A stretch of 62,246 bases of DNA from a virus: positions 1 to 62,246 of the IMG/VR virus record IMGVR_UViG_3300022821_000020. One strand, 5' to 3'. The position numbers were made by a program, and so were the translations under genes. This document shows positions 23,399-30,904 of the stretch, one piece after another (positions within the stretch are counted from its first letter, which is position 1; the number at the start of each line of letters is the position of its first letter). A model generated the notes under the pieces. That model was not told the origin of the DNA and did not search any database. It saw nothing but the letters and a program-made list of their open reading frames with translations.

Positions 23399-23741
23399 AT
23401 TAATCTCCGCAATTAAGTCTTGTTTAACAGATAACCTAAGGTATAAGAAATACCAAGGAAATCCTAATAGGCTGGTTGGCCATTGTTACATCGCATCTGA
23501 ATGTTTCTATCACATGGATAAGTCTAGTGATTGGAAACCCATGTTTATGTATTATGAGGATGAGCCTCATTGGTTTCTGCAACATAGGGCAACTGGAAAG
23601 ATTGTTGACCCAACAGCGGATCAATTTACTACTCCTCCAAATTATGCCTGCGGCAAAGGGAAAGGTTTTTTAACAAAAAAGCCTTCACGACGTTGTCGTG
23701 TGCTTATGAGCAAGGTTAAAGCAAGCTTGCTTGAGGTGTAA
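23355..23741 (+). CDS. Conserved phage protein of unknown function, 128 aa
   Basis: GTG at 23355 with GGGAGAGCAA upstream; overlaps the RNase H gene by 44 bases. GHCYIASECFYHM, HWFLQHRATGKIVDPTADQF and CGKGKGFLTKKPSRR resemble a widespread phage protein family of unknown role that I recognise by pattern but cannot name. The conserved Cys/His residues could suggest catalysis. Confidence 0.75.
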   Translation: MYDVVIRKSRPSRRKLISAIKSCLTDNLRYKKYQGNPNRLVGHCYIASECFYHMDKSSDWKPMFMYYEDEPHWFLQHRATGKIVDPTADQFTTPPNYACGKGKGFLTKKPSRRCRVLMSKVKASLLEV

Positions 23742-23744
23742 GAT

Positions 23745-24269
23745 ATGGTGGGTAGAACTAAAAGAAACGATAAGGTAGGCAAACCCAGGTGCTGCAAAAA
23801 ATCAAATGGAACAAAGTGTTGGTACCTGGATGACAAGTTGCACAGGACCGATGGTCCTGCTCACGTACGTGCTGATGGAACAAAACGTTGGTACCTGAAT
23901 GGTCAGAGACACAGGACCGATGGTCCTGCAATCGTACATGCTGATGGAAGGAAATGCTGGTACCTGGATGACAAGTTGCACAGGACCGATGGTCCTGCTA
24001 TCGAGTGGCCTGATGGAACAAAACATTGGTACCTGGATGACAAGTTGCACAGGACCGACGGTCCTGCTATCGAGTGGCCTGATGGAACGAAATACTGGTA
24101 CCTGGATGACAAGTTGCACAGGACCGATGGTCCTGCAATTGAGCGGGATGATGAAACGAAGAGCTGGTACCTTTTCGGAAGAAGGTACGAAGACTTGGAG
24201 CTTTGGAGGGTAACCTCCGAGATATTCGCTTATTTATTCCCTAAATTTGAAAATGGGTTTAGAAACTAA
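23745..24269 (+). CDS. HRTDGPA-repeat protein (copy A, 5 repeats)
   Basis: 174 residues. After a basic N-terminus there are five 23-residue repeats of the form HRTDGPAxxxxDGTKxWYLxxxx, then the common tail YEDLELWRVTSEIFAYLFP. The repeats recall the MORN-variant (MORN_2) beta-hairpin repeats of phage and giant-virus proteins. No catalytic residues. Related genes lie at 29991, 38551, 38850, 52121, 56548, 57114 and 62093. Role unknown; decoy or protein-binding surface is only a guess. Confidence 0.8.
   Translation: MVGRTKRNDKVGKPRCCKKSNGTKCWYLDDKLHRTDGPAHVRADGTKRWYLNGQRHRTDGPAIVHADGRKCWYLDDKLHRTDGPAIEWPDGTKHWYLDDKLHRTDGPAIEWPDGTKYWYLDDKLHRTDGPAIERDDETKSWYLFGRRYEDLELWRVTSEIFAYLFPKFENGFRN
23841..24137 (+). 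repeat. 69-nt tandem repeat array A (5 units)
   Basis: CAC codons of the repeat start at 23841 and every 69 bases to 24117 with no indel. Each unit contains the 17-base inverted repeat CAGGACC-GAT-GGTCCTG (one unit with GAC in the loop). Confidence 0.9.
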
Positions 24270-24325
24270 CTTGAGTACCATACATTAGGATTGGAGTCTT
24301 TTACGGGCTACTGTTAGGAATTGAT

Positions 24326-24505
24326 ATGACAAAAACAAAAAAGATGCAAGTGACTCTACTTGCACAGATTGAGCTTGATTATGATGAAACCGCAGATGAA
24401 GAATATCAAGAGAAATTAGAGCTTCTAGTTGAAGAACTTGAAGAGTTGGGACTCAAAGTTGATGTTGAGGCTGAAGAGCCTGTCACAGATGAGGAAGAAT
24501 ATTAG
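24326..24505 (+). CDS. Small acidic protein, 59 aa
   Basis: Opens MTKTKKMQVTLL after a TAGGA seven bases upstream. Strongly acidic (about one third Asp/Glu) and helical; likely a small inhibitor or DNA mimic by composition, but no family recognised. Confidence 0.6.
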   Translation: MTKTKKMQVTLLAQIELDYDETADEEYQEKLELLVEELEELGLKVDVEAEEPVTDEEEY

Positions 24506-24514
24506 TCTTGCTAG

Positions 24515-24543
24515 TTTACTTCTACGCAGAAAGCTGCTAGAGT
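24515..24543 (+). promoter_or_regulatory. Sigma70-like promoter
   Basis: TTTACT (24515-24520), 17-base spacer, TAGAGT (24538-24543), 33 bases before the HD-domain gene. Confidence 0.5.
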
Positions 24544-24575
24544 GATTATTAAGTACAGTCAACCAAACGGAGAGA

Positions 24576-25031
24576 ATGATGCTGGGAAAAGCTATTGCCA
24601 TCGCAAGTAAAGTCCACGAAAACCAAAAGGACAAAGGTGGTCACGCTTATATCCTACATCCAATTCGCATCATGATGCGTCTTAGGACCAACGATGAGGA
24701 GTTGATGCAAATTGCCATACTCCACGACGTCGTTGAAGATTCAGACGAATGGACTGTTGACAGGCTTCTTCAGGAAGGTTTCACGGGCCGAGTTCTAAAC
24801 GCCCTCAAGCTTCTAACACATGATTCCAAGGATACCTATGAGACTTACGTCAAACAGCTTTCCACAAACACAGATGCAATTAGGGTGAAGCTAGAGGACT
24901 TGCGGGACAACTCAGACATAACTCGGCTCAAAGGTCTTAGGGGTCAAGATTTGGAGCGTATGGAGAAGTACCACCGAGCGTACCTGTTTCTCAGGAAGAC
25001 ACTCGAAAACTCCCAAGCTTGCGGTTATTAA
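24576..25031 (+). CDS. HD-domain (p)ppGpp hydrolase-like protein
   Basis: 151 residues. Metal-ligand pattern H14...H28-P...H50-D51...E54-D55 with DKGGHAYILHPIRI and LHDVVEDS matches the HD domain of RelA/SpoT and small alarmone hydrolases (MESH1-like), with no synthetase domain. A conserved VKLEDLRDNSD follows. It would cleave (p)ppGpp or a related alarmone, blunting the host stringent response or a toxic-alarmone defence; activity is inferred. Confidence 0.88.
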   Translation: MMLGKAIAIASKVHENQKDKGGHAYILHPIRIMMRLRTNDEELMQIAILHDVVEDSDEWTVDRLLQEGFTGRVLNALKLLTHDSKDTYETYVKQLSTNTDAIRVKLEDLRDNSDITRLKGLRGQDLERMEKYHRAYLFLRKTLENSQACGY

Positions 25032-25040
25032 TAAAGCGAA

Positions 25041-25388
25041 ATGACCAAGAAAAAGTTCAATAAGGAACGACACACTGTATCAGCAATTAATCACGTCTTT
25101 GGTGACAAGGAAGCAACCGCAGAGTACCAAAGACGTATGATTTACAACGTATTGAGTCGTAACCTCTCTGGAGGGCAAGGAAACAGTGTTAATAGGCACA
25201 AACGAATTTTTGGGCGCCAAGATTATTGCTACTTCAACGGGGAATTCAGATTTTGGGTCTGGGATTTCCAGGACTGGAGAATCTGGGTCAATAACCAAAA
25301 GGGGGTTTCAATAGAAGTCGACCCTAATTTTGGTTTAACTCAGACCATGTCCATTCTACGTTCCTACTGGGACAGGATGGGGCTATGA
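25041..25388 (+). CDS. Unknown protein, 115 aa
   Basis: Basic N-terminal half with many Arg; aromatic C-terminal half (FRFWVWDFQDWRIWVN) that looks like a short beta-sheet. Overlaps the next gene by ATGA. No family recognised. Confidence 0.65.
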   Translation: MTKKKFNKERHTVSAINHVFGDKEATAEYQRRMIYNVLSRNLSGGQGNSVNRHKRIFGRQDYCYFNGEFRFWVWDFQDWRIWVNNQKGVSIEVDPNFGLTQTMSILRSYWDRMGL

Positions 25389-25726
25389 GACCTGGAAAAT
25401 TATTCACGCCCACGGAGGCGCCTATCAAGCTCTACCCGACAACTCGTACAGCGAAAGGTCTGCCTGAAAAATCCAGTACAATAGGGATTGGCGGACTTTT
25501 CTTCGTTGTCGCTGTTGACCTTGATAAAAAATTCACGAAAGTTGTGAACTATCACGATCTCAGAAGCCCGTGGCTCGTCCTCTATAAAGAGGAAGTTTGG
25601 CTGGCTGAGTTTTATGGTCGTTCTATTATTGACCTCACCCCCTGGGCTCCCTGGGAAGAGGGTTACAAACACAACTCTGATCTCCTGGAATGCTTTAAGC
25701 AGTATGTGGTGCCTTGTAGTGACTAA
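25385..25726 (+). CDS. SH3-like family small protein, 113 aa
   Basis: RPGKLFTPT, IGGLFFVVAVDLDKK, LRSPWLVLYKEEVWLAEF fit the recurring PGxL...FfvV...W pattern. Coupled by ATGA to the preceding gene. Function unknown. Confidence 0.65.
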   Translation: MRPGKLFTPTEAPIKLYPTTRTAKGLPEKSSTIGIGGLFFVVAVDLDKKFTKVVNYHDLRSPWLVLYKEEVWLAEFYGRSIIDLTPWAPWEEGYKHNSDLLECFKQYVVPCSD

Positions 25727-25730
25727 GAAA

Positions 25731-26189
25731 ATGACCAAAGAACTTTTCGGTCTAAGGAAGTTTGCGTTTTCGGACGAAAACTGCAACCAGGAACGATTGG
25801 ACCTCTATGGCAAGGAGGGTTCTCTTATTCAGCTTATTATTGATTACGAAGGCTGGTATGTGGTATCAGGAAAGTCAGATGCAAACGACAGGCTGAGGCA
25901 CAAAAAAACATCCAACGGGGTTTGTATTTGCTTTTTACCTGGGGATGTTGCGTTGTATCTCGGATCCAAGTGCATAGTAGACAAAAAGTCTGCCTATTAC
26001 GGATACTGGAAACATCGGCTGCTCTGGGGCGAGGCCATCCTGGAGACGACGTTCACCGTACTAGCACCCGACAATCTCTTCAATAAATATGAAGCTATAT
26101 TGCTGCAAACAGGTGATGAACCCTGGGATTGTTCTGAACTCATAGGGCTGGAGGTCGAGTACCGTAAAAGGTTTATCGAAAACGTGTGA
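25731..26189 (+). CDS. Unknown, possibly SH3-like, 152 aa
   Basis: ATG at 25731 lies five bases after the previous stop; the longer upstream frame overlaps that gene. PGDVALYLGSK and RLLWGEAILETTFTVL resemble parts of the SH3-like proteins (compare 46043-46423). Last gene before the hairpin and the ligase promoter. Confidence 0.6.
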   Translation: MTKELFGLRKFAFSDENCNQERLDLYGKEGSLIQLIIDYEGWYVVSGKSDANDRLRHKKTSNGVCICFLPGDVALYLGSKCIVDKKSAYYGYWKHRLLWGEAILETTFTVLAPDNLFNKYEAILLQTGDEPWDCSELIGLEVEYRKRFIENV

Positions 26190-26210
26190 CAAGCCTTCCA
26201 TCTGGAGTTG

Positions 26211-26243
26211 CTTTTGTGAATTTTAGGACCTAATTCACAAAAG
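26211..26243. other. Perfect 12-bp inverted repeat
   Basis: CTTTTGTGAATT, 9-base loop, AATTCACAAAAG. It separates the operon ending at 26189 from the ligase promoter. No T-tract of length follows on the plus strand, so it may be a weak terminator, an RNA processing site or an operator. Confidence 0.55.
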
Positions 26244-26253
26244 CTTAATTGTG

Positions 26254-26282
26254 TTCACAACGTGGTCCAGGTGTGCTATTAT
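26254..26282 (+). promoter_or_regulatory. Sigma70-like promoter, leaderless, RNA ligase
   Basis: TTCACA (26254-26259), 17-base spacer, TATTAT (26277-26282). ATG of the ligase N-half is at 26288, so transcription should start at or beside the first codon; no Shine-Dalgarno is present. Confidence 0.7.
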
Positions 26283-26287
26283 AGGGT

Positions 26288-27082
26288 ATGTCGACATTCA
26301 CAGTAATAGTTGAGCGTGTGCTCATTTACTGCCATCCACAGGCAGATAGGTTGGAAATTGCGCAAGTGGGTGATTACCAGTCGGTCGTTGGAAAGGGGAC
26401 TTTCCAAACAAACGATCTTGTAGCCTATATTCCTGAACAAGCGCTCGTGCCACAAAATCTCCTAGCGGAGATGGGGCTTGAGGGTCGGCTCGCAGGTAAG
26501 GACAAAAATCGTGTGAAGGCTGTTCGTCTTCGTGGCGTCGTGTCCCAAGGCCTCTGCTACCCTGCACGTGAAGAGTGGCAAGAGGGTGCTGATGTCACCG
26601 AGGCGCTCGGCATCACCAAGTGGGAGCCGCCGATCCCCACACATCTTGCTGGGGAGGTGTTCAATGCAGGCCAGAATCGTACTCTCAAGTATGATATCGA
26701 AAACTACCGACGATTTCCCGACGTCCTTCAGGACGGTGAACCCGTCGTTTTCACAGAGAAACTTCATGGGTGTCTTCACGAAAACAGTTTGGTGACGATG
26801 CCAGATGGAAATGAGCGCACAATCGCAGAGGTGGTTGCAGATGAGACTATCGATAGTGTTTGGTCATACAATGAAGACACTGACGGATATGTTGTCAGGC
26901 CAATTACTGGTCGCATGCGACGTGCGAACAGCGAAGAAAAAAAATGGGTTAGGTTGACTATGGAAAATGGACGAGAGCTAGTTCTTACAGAAGATCACCC
27001 AGTTTATTCACGTGATCGCAAAGACTGGGTCAAGGCAGGCGAAGTTCGCCCCGAAGAAGATATTGAAAGCCCGATCATGTAG
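26288..27082 (+). CDS. RNA ligase N-terminal half fused to split-intein N fragment
   Basis: 264 residues. Residues 1-161 are the N-extein: an OB-fold-like domain of the DRB0094-type RNA ligase family (VERVLIYCHPQADRLE, VVGKGTFQTNDLVAYIPE) and the start of the nucleotidyltransferase domain up to the lysine motif K158-L-H-G161. At C162 an intein N fragment of 103 residues begins (CLHENSLVTMPDG, block A; LTEDHPVYSRD, block B with T and H). It ends with TAG at 27080. The partner is at 27881-28609. Protein trans-splicing is needed to restore the ligase active site. Confidence 0.93.
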   Translation: MSTFTVIVERVLIYCHPQADRLEIAQVGDYQSVVGKGTFQTNDLVAYIPEQALVPQNLLAEMGLEGRLAGKDKNRVKAVRLRGVVSQGLCYPAREEWQEGADVTEALGITKWEPPIPTHLAGEVFNAGQNRTLKYDIENYRRFPDVLQDGEPVVFTEKLHGCLHENSLVTMPDGNERTIAEVVADETIDSVWSYNEDTDGYVVRPITGRMRRANSEEKKWVRLTMENGRELVLTEDHPVYSRDRKDWVKAGEVRPEEDIESPIM

Positions 27083-27988
27083 CACGTTCCGTGCAAACGA
27101 ACATGCTTATTTACATGAGTAAATCAACGATAAAAGAGTATAAGTGTGCTGACTGTAAAGTGGCAATGTTTTACCCCTTTCACAGGGTAAGAAAACGTAT
27201 AGAAAATGGCATCTCAATACGGTGTAAATCATGTGCGCAAAAAAGAGCAGCTAGAAATCGTTCGCCAGAAGCGGCAAGGGCCATTCAAGAAGGTAGAAAA
27301 AGAGCTGCAAAAAAAATACACAATGTTCCTAAGTCAGTTCGAATTGAAAGAGCCAGTAAAGCTGGGCAAGGAAACAGAAACAATAACGGGTTAGCTGTTC
27401 GGCGGCAATGGGAAACGATAAAATCAGACGAAAAACGATACAAGCAAGCTTGTGAAAGATTAAAGCAGACAGCACTAAATTTCCATGCGTCGATGAGTGA
27501 GGAAGAAAAAAAGCTTCACTACGCTAAGGTTTTCAAGAATACTGGAAAGTCCAAAGCGTGCGAATTATTTTTGCAGGCAGTCGAAACTAAAACTAAGCGA
27601 AAAATTCTTCGTAAGAAAATGGTTTCTGGTTTCTTTGTAGACGGAATGTTCGACGAACAAGAAATCATACTAGAATTTTATGGAGATATGTTTCATTGTA
27701 ACCCAATAAGGTTTAATGATCCGAATAAATACTGTTCTTGGATTTCCAGGACCGTTGGCCAACAATGGAAAAGAGATGAAAGGCGTATAGTTGCCTTACT
27801 CAAAAACGGATATAAGGTTTTGATTGTTTGGGAATATGATTGGATCAACCAAAGCGAAGAAGTGGTAAAAAGGATAAAGAATGCGTTGTCTTAAAGTCGA
27901 ATATATTGAAAGTGACAGTGATTTGTACGATCTTGAGATCGACGGCGGGGGCAATAACTACATTGCTGAAGGTGTTGTGGTTCACAAC
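26771..27988 (+). mobile_element. Split intein interrupted by a free-standing endonuclease gene
   Basis: Intein N coding region (26771-27079), an endonuclease gene (27091-27894) and intein C coding region (27881-27988) together interrupt the ligase gene exactly after the KLHG motif; the +1 extein residue is Thr. This is the fractured-gene layout known from metagenomic phage-like genes (gp41, NrdJ and IMPDH split inteins). Confidence 0.9.
27091..27894 (+). CDS. Vsr-like (EDxHD) homing endonuclease between intein halves
   Basis: Up to 267 residues; the start may be GTG 27091, ATG 27103 or ATG 27115 and no clear Shine-Dalgarno decides. An N-terminal zinc ribbon (CADC...CKSC) and basic helices precede a C-terminal nuclease domain: GMFDEQEIILEFYGDMFHCNP, then W-x-R-D and GYKVLIVWEYDW. 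This matches the Vsr-type EDxHD homing endonucleases (I-Bth0305I-like) found next to split inteins. It overlaps the intein C gene by 14 bases and supplies that gene's ribosome binding site AAGGA (27870-27874). Confidence 0.85.
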   Translation: MQTNMLIYMSKSTIKEYKCADCKVAMFYPFHRVRKRIENGISIRCKSCAQKRAARNRSPEAARAIQEGRKRAAKKIHNVPKSVRIERASKAGQGNRNNNGLAVRRQWETIKSDEKRYKQACERLKQTALNFHASMSEEEKKLHYAKVFKNTGKSKACELFLQAVETKTKRKILRKKMVSGFFVDGMFDEQEIILEFYGDMFHCNPIRFNDPNKYCSWISRTVGQQWKRDERRIVALLKNGYKVLIVWEYDWINQSEEVVKRIKNALS

Positions 27989-28609
27989 ACCTGGTGCATG
28001 GTCGGGCTTGTGCCCAGGCACATGGGGCACCCCGAGGAGGGTCGACTCATTGTCTCATCCAAAGGTTTGGCAACTCGTGGCCTTGCTATGAAATACGATG
28101 CCGAGGCAAACAAAACAAATCTATATGTTCGTGTTGCTCGACACCATACTTTGGAAAATCGTATCAGTTTCGCTTTCGGTCGTGTTCTCAAGGACGAAGA
28201 GAACCCTCGCCCTGTGTACATCGTGGGCGAGATTTTCGGCGGTGGAGTTCAAGATCTCGCTTATGGTGCGAAGGCTGATAAGGACGTCGATATTGGGTTT
28301 CGTATTTTTGATGTGTATATTGGAGCGCCTGGCCAGGGTCGTTACCTGAACGATGCTGAGTTGGACGACGCTTGCAAAAGGCTTTCGATTCCCCGAGTAC
28401 CTGTTCTTTATCGTGGTCCGTTCTCTAAGGCAGCGATGTTGGAACATACCGACGGCTGTGAGACAATCACTGGCCAAGATACCCACATCCGTGAAGGCAT
28501 TGTTGTTCGTCCACAGGTGGAGCGCAGAAATGAGCAAATTGGACGTGTTCAGCTCAAGAGTGTGAGCGGGGCCTACCTGGTACGAAAAGGCGGGACTGAG
28601 TTTAACTGA
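27881..28609 (+). CDS. Split-intein C fragment fused to RNA ligase C-terminal half
   Basis: 242 residues. Residues 1-36 are intein C: block F YDLEIDGGGNNYIAEGVVVHN ends in the required His-Asn (H35-N36), and T37 is the +1 nucleophile. Residues 37-242 continue the ligase: TWCMVGLVP, FAFGRVLKDEE, IVGEIFGGGVQDLAYG (motif IV-like), GFRIFDVYIG, EGIVVRP and VQLKSVS (motif V-like). Spliced product would be 161+206=367 residues, close to known DRB0094-type ligases. Own AAGGA ribosome binding site six bases upstream. Confidence 0.93.
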   Translation: MRCLKVEYIESDSDLYDLEIDGGGNNYIAEGVVVHNTWCMVGLVPRHMGHPEEGRLIVSSKGLATRGLAMKYDAEANKTNLYVRVARHHTLENRISFAFGRVLKDEENPRPVYIVGEIFGGGVQDLAYGAKADKDVDIGFRIFDVYIGAPGQGRYLNDAELDDACKRLSIPRVPVLYRGPFSKAAMLEHTDGCETITGQDTHIREGIVVRPQVERRNEQIGRVQLKSVSGAYLVRKGGTEFN

Positions 28610-28612
28610 GAG

Positions 28613-28633
28613 AAGGGACCAATGGTCCTTTTT
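28613..28633 (+). terminator. Intrinsic terminator after the RNA ligase
   Basis: AAGGGACC-AAT-GGTCCTTT stem (one G-T pair) running into TTTTT. It ends the split ligase transcript. Confidence 0.75.
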
Positions 28634-28656
28634 CGCTTGCTCTAACAGGAGAATAA

Positions 28657-29106
28657 ATGGCACGTATCAAGAAGATTGAAGTAGTCCCTGGAACGAAGTT
28701 GCAGGTCGCTAAGGTTGGCAAATTTCAAGGCTATACCAATACTCGTTTTCACCTGAGTCCAGTTTCCAATAAGTGTCCAGTACCTGACAGAATTAAACAG
28801 GGCATTTGTGATGGGCACCCGTTGGAAGAGAACGTTGGTATTCCACTCCCAATTCAATCAGATCACACAACGTATTGCTGTCCGAATGGTATTCTTCGAG
28901 CCCTTTACTTCCCTATCGGAACAAGTTTTGAAGTTCTCAGTAAGGTAAAAAAGCACCCTGGGGATCGAAGTCCGACTGTGAAACTTCGACTTGCAAAGAA
29001 TGCACAAGCATTTGCGCACCCTCTAGAACCACGGCCAAATCTTGGTGTATTACAGCCTGGCGTGGTTGGATTTGCATACTGGTGTAATGTGTGGACAATG
29101 TGCTAA
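28657..29106 (+). CDS. SH3-like family protein, 149 aa
   Basis: Starts after AGGAGAATAA. VPGTKLQVAKVGKF, FPIGTSFEVLSKVKKHPGD, TVKLRLAKN and LQPGVVGFAYW fit the small-barrel pattern; four to five cysteines in the middle may bind metal. Function unknown. Confidence 0.65.
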   Translation: MARIKKIEVVPGTKLQVAKVGKFQGYTNTRFHLSPVSNKCPVPDRIKQGICDGHPLEENVGIPLPIQSDHTTYCCPNGILRALYFPIGTSFEVLSKVKKHPGDRSPTVKLRLAKNAQAFAHPLEPRPNLGVLQPGVVGFAYWCNVWTMC

Positions 29107-29420
29107 TTCATGCAAACAACACTTTGCAGGAGAAGGCCAAATGGTTGATCCGACATCTTACTCCAGGCCAGCTCATTGAGACCGATTCGAACAATATTCA
29201 CTTGTTTGTTCGAACTCGAAACCTTTCTACAGTACAATTTGTAGACAGTGTTTGGGTCATGTTCTACAGTGGGCAATCTGATACAACTAATTGGATTTCC
29301 GTGCTCTATGACGAATCAATCTATGAGGTTTCTGTATTTGCGTTTATGAAGTGGTTTGATTCCCAGGGAATGATTCCAAAAGCCTGGGATGACATGTTAG
29401 AATGGACATGTTATGAATGA
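29091..29420 (+). CDS. SH3-like family protein, 109 aa
   Basis: GTG start overlapping the previous gene by 16 bases. LTPGQLIETDS, VWVMFYSGQSD, WISVLYDESIYEVSVF follow the recurring pattern. Function unknown. Confidence 0.65.
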   Translation: MDNVLIHANNTLQEKAKWLIRHLTPGQLIETDSNNIHLFVRTRNLSTVQFVDSVWVMFYSGQSDTTNWISVLYDESIYEVSVFAFMKWFDSQGMIPKAWDDMLEWTCYE

Positions 29421-29466
29421 CCCACGTGGAAGAACTAAAGTTAGTTCAAAAAGGAATGTTCAATGA

Positions 29467-29961
29467 ATGAGCGGAACGTCTTGGGAACAACTAGTTGGAG
29501 AGGCTGTGTGCGTAATGGACATTGACGTAGTCCCTTATGTCATCCATAATGTGTTGGTTGTTGGTCATAATGAGGACTGGGACCACCTGACTGAAGAGCA
29601 GCAAATGCTCATAGCGCCCGAGAATTGGGCTTCAGGCTGCACACCTGCAACCCGTCGTTTTCGGAGTGAACTTGAAGGCAACCCACGGCTTGAGGCTGTA
29701 CTTCGTGGCTGGACCGTACATCTTTTCACTACAAACCCAAAGCATGAGGACATCGATTTTGGAAAGCACGGTCGGATCTGGGCTCATGTTTGGAGGAAAG
29801 GTGCTAACATGGTTGGCCTCTTGAATGAGAGCGAATATAATGATGTTGGTGAGGTCCGTCTTGCTGTTATCGGAAATGATAAGAAGTCAATCAAAGCCTT
29901 CAAGAAGGATTTTGAGCTTTCTGGTAAGATTGAGAAAAAAGATTCTATAACACAAGCTTAG
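29467..29961 (+). CDS. Unknown protein, paralogue of 31411-31869
   Basis: 164 residues. Shares with the gene at 31411 the elements DVVPYVIHNVL / DVVPFVMHRFL, RxEAxxxGWxxxxxTxxPxxxDxxxGKxGxxxxxVW, NESEYxxVGE and FKxDFxLSxKIE. The pair flanks a repeat protein and two frameshifted genes, so the region grew by duplication. No function recognised. Confidence 0.7.
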   Translation: MSGTSWEQLVGEAVCVMDIDVVPYVIHNVLVVGHNEDWDHLTEEQQMLIAPENWASGCTPATRRFRSELEGNPRLEAVLRGWTVHLFTTNPKHEDIDFGKHGRIWAHVWRKGANMVGLLNESEYNDVGEVRLAVIGNDKKSIKAFKKDFELSGKIEKKDSITQA

Positions 29962-29990
29962 CCTCACCCTTGATTATGATATAACGAGTT

Positions 29991-30560
29991 ATGAACAACA
30001 AGCCAGATGAACCTGCGTGCAGGGAAGAGAACAATAGGTCCAAACATTGGTACCTGAATGGCAAGAGACACAGGACCGACGGTCCTGCCCTTGAATATCC
30101 TGATGGAGAGAAACGTTGGTTTCTGAATGGTAAGTTGCACAGGACCGATGGTCCTGCTGTTGAAAGACCTGATGGAGTAAAGCATTGGTACCTGGATGAC
30201 AAGTTGCACAGGACCGATGGTCCTGCAATTGAGCGGGATGATGAAACGAAGGAGTGGTGGCTGAATGGTAGTCGACACAGGGCGGACGGCCCTGCTATCG
30301 AGCATGCTGATGGTTCGAAGGAATGGTTCTTGAATGGTAAGATGCACAGGACCGATGGTCCTGCTGCCGAATATGCTGACGGAACGAAACATTGGTGCCT
30401 GAATGGTAAGTTGCACAGGACCGATGGTCCTGCTTGCGAGTATGCTGACGGAACGAAATATTGGTGCCTTTTCGGAGAACGGTACGAAGATTTGGAAGTC
30501 TGGAAGATAACCTCCGAGATGCTTGTCCTCCTGTTCCCTGGAATCGAGAGCGAAGAATGA
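29991..30560 (+). CDS. HRTDGPA-repeat protein (copy B, 6 repeats)
   Basis: 189 residues: N-terminal cap MNNKPDEPACREE, six 23-residue repeats starting at base 30069, tail YEDLEVWKITSEMLVLLFPGIESEE. The fourth repeat reads HRADGPA and is encoded CAGGGCGGACGGCCCTG, where both arms of the DNA hairpin changed together (A-T to G-C pair). The stop overlaps GAAGAATGA, a junction also found at other copies. Confidence 0.82.
   Translation: MNNKPDEPACREENNRSKHWYLNGKRHRTDGPALEYPDGEKRWFLNGKLHRTDGPAVERPDGVKHWYLDDKLHRTDGPAIERDDETKEWWLNGSRHRADGPAIEHADGSKEWFLNGKMHRTDGPAAEYADGTKHWCLNGKLHRTDGPACEYADGTKYWCLFGERYEDLEVWKITSEMLVLLFPGIESEE
30069..30434 (+). repeat. 69-nt tandem repeat array B (6 units)
   Basis: Units start at 30069 and every 69 bases to 30414 without indels, each with the CAGGACC/GGTCCTG inverted repeat or a variant. 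Confidence 0.9.
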
Positions 30561-30607
30561 ACAACAGAAATCTAGACATAGAAATGAAAAACATAGAAAT
30601 GGAAAAC

Positions 30608-30881
30608 ATGCATAAAAAAGAATTTTTTACTTGGTCCAGGCGACCGTGTTCGCTTCCAGGATGGTGCCTTTACAGAGTGCACGCCAGAAGCACAAAAGAT
30701 TTTCAAGTCTCTCCGAGGTACAATCACAGAAACGGATGAGTCGGGACGGGAGTGTGATTACCACGCAGTAAAGTGGGACAACACCGAAAAACTTGACTTT
30801 GAAGAATTGTTTGAGATGAGCGCTCCAGGCTATATGGAGTTCGACATGGACATCCAGGGCGATTTGTTGGAGCCCGAGTAA
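30608..30881 (+). pseudogene. Frameshifted small gene (T6 run near start)
   Basis: ATG at 30608 reads MHKKEF and then leaves frame in a run of six T (30622-30627). One T fewer gives LLGPGDRVRFQDG...LRGTITETDESGREC...VKWDNTE to TAA 30879, clearly coding and similar to the gene at 30905. No start codon exists in the downstream frame. Either a real mutation, a +1 frameshift or a consensus error. Confidence 0.6.
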
Positions 30882-30904
30882 AACCCTCCCGAAAGGGGAT
30901 AAAA

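Noticed and set aside
23841-24137. CRISPR array
   Set aside because: The palindromic core with regular spacing looks CRISPR-like, but the spacers are similar to each other, the period is exactly 69 bases, everything is translated in one frame, and no cas gene is present.
26288-28609. Group I intron in the RNA ligase gene
   Set aside because: The interrupting sequence encodes intein blocks A, B, F and G in frame with each half, and the second half has its own ribosome binding site and ATG; protein splicing explains the data better than RNA splicing.
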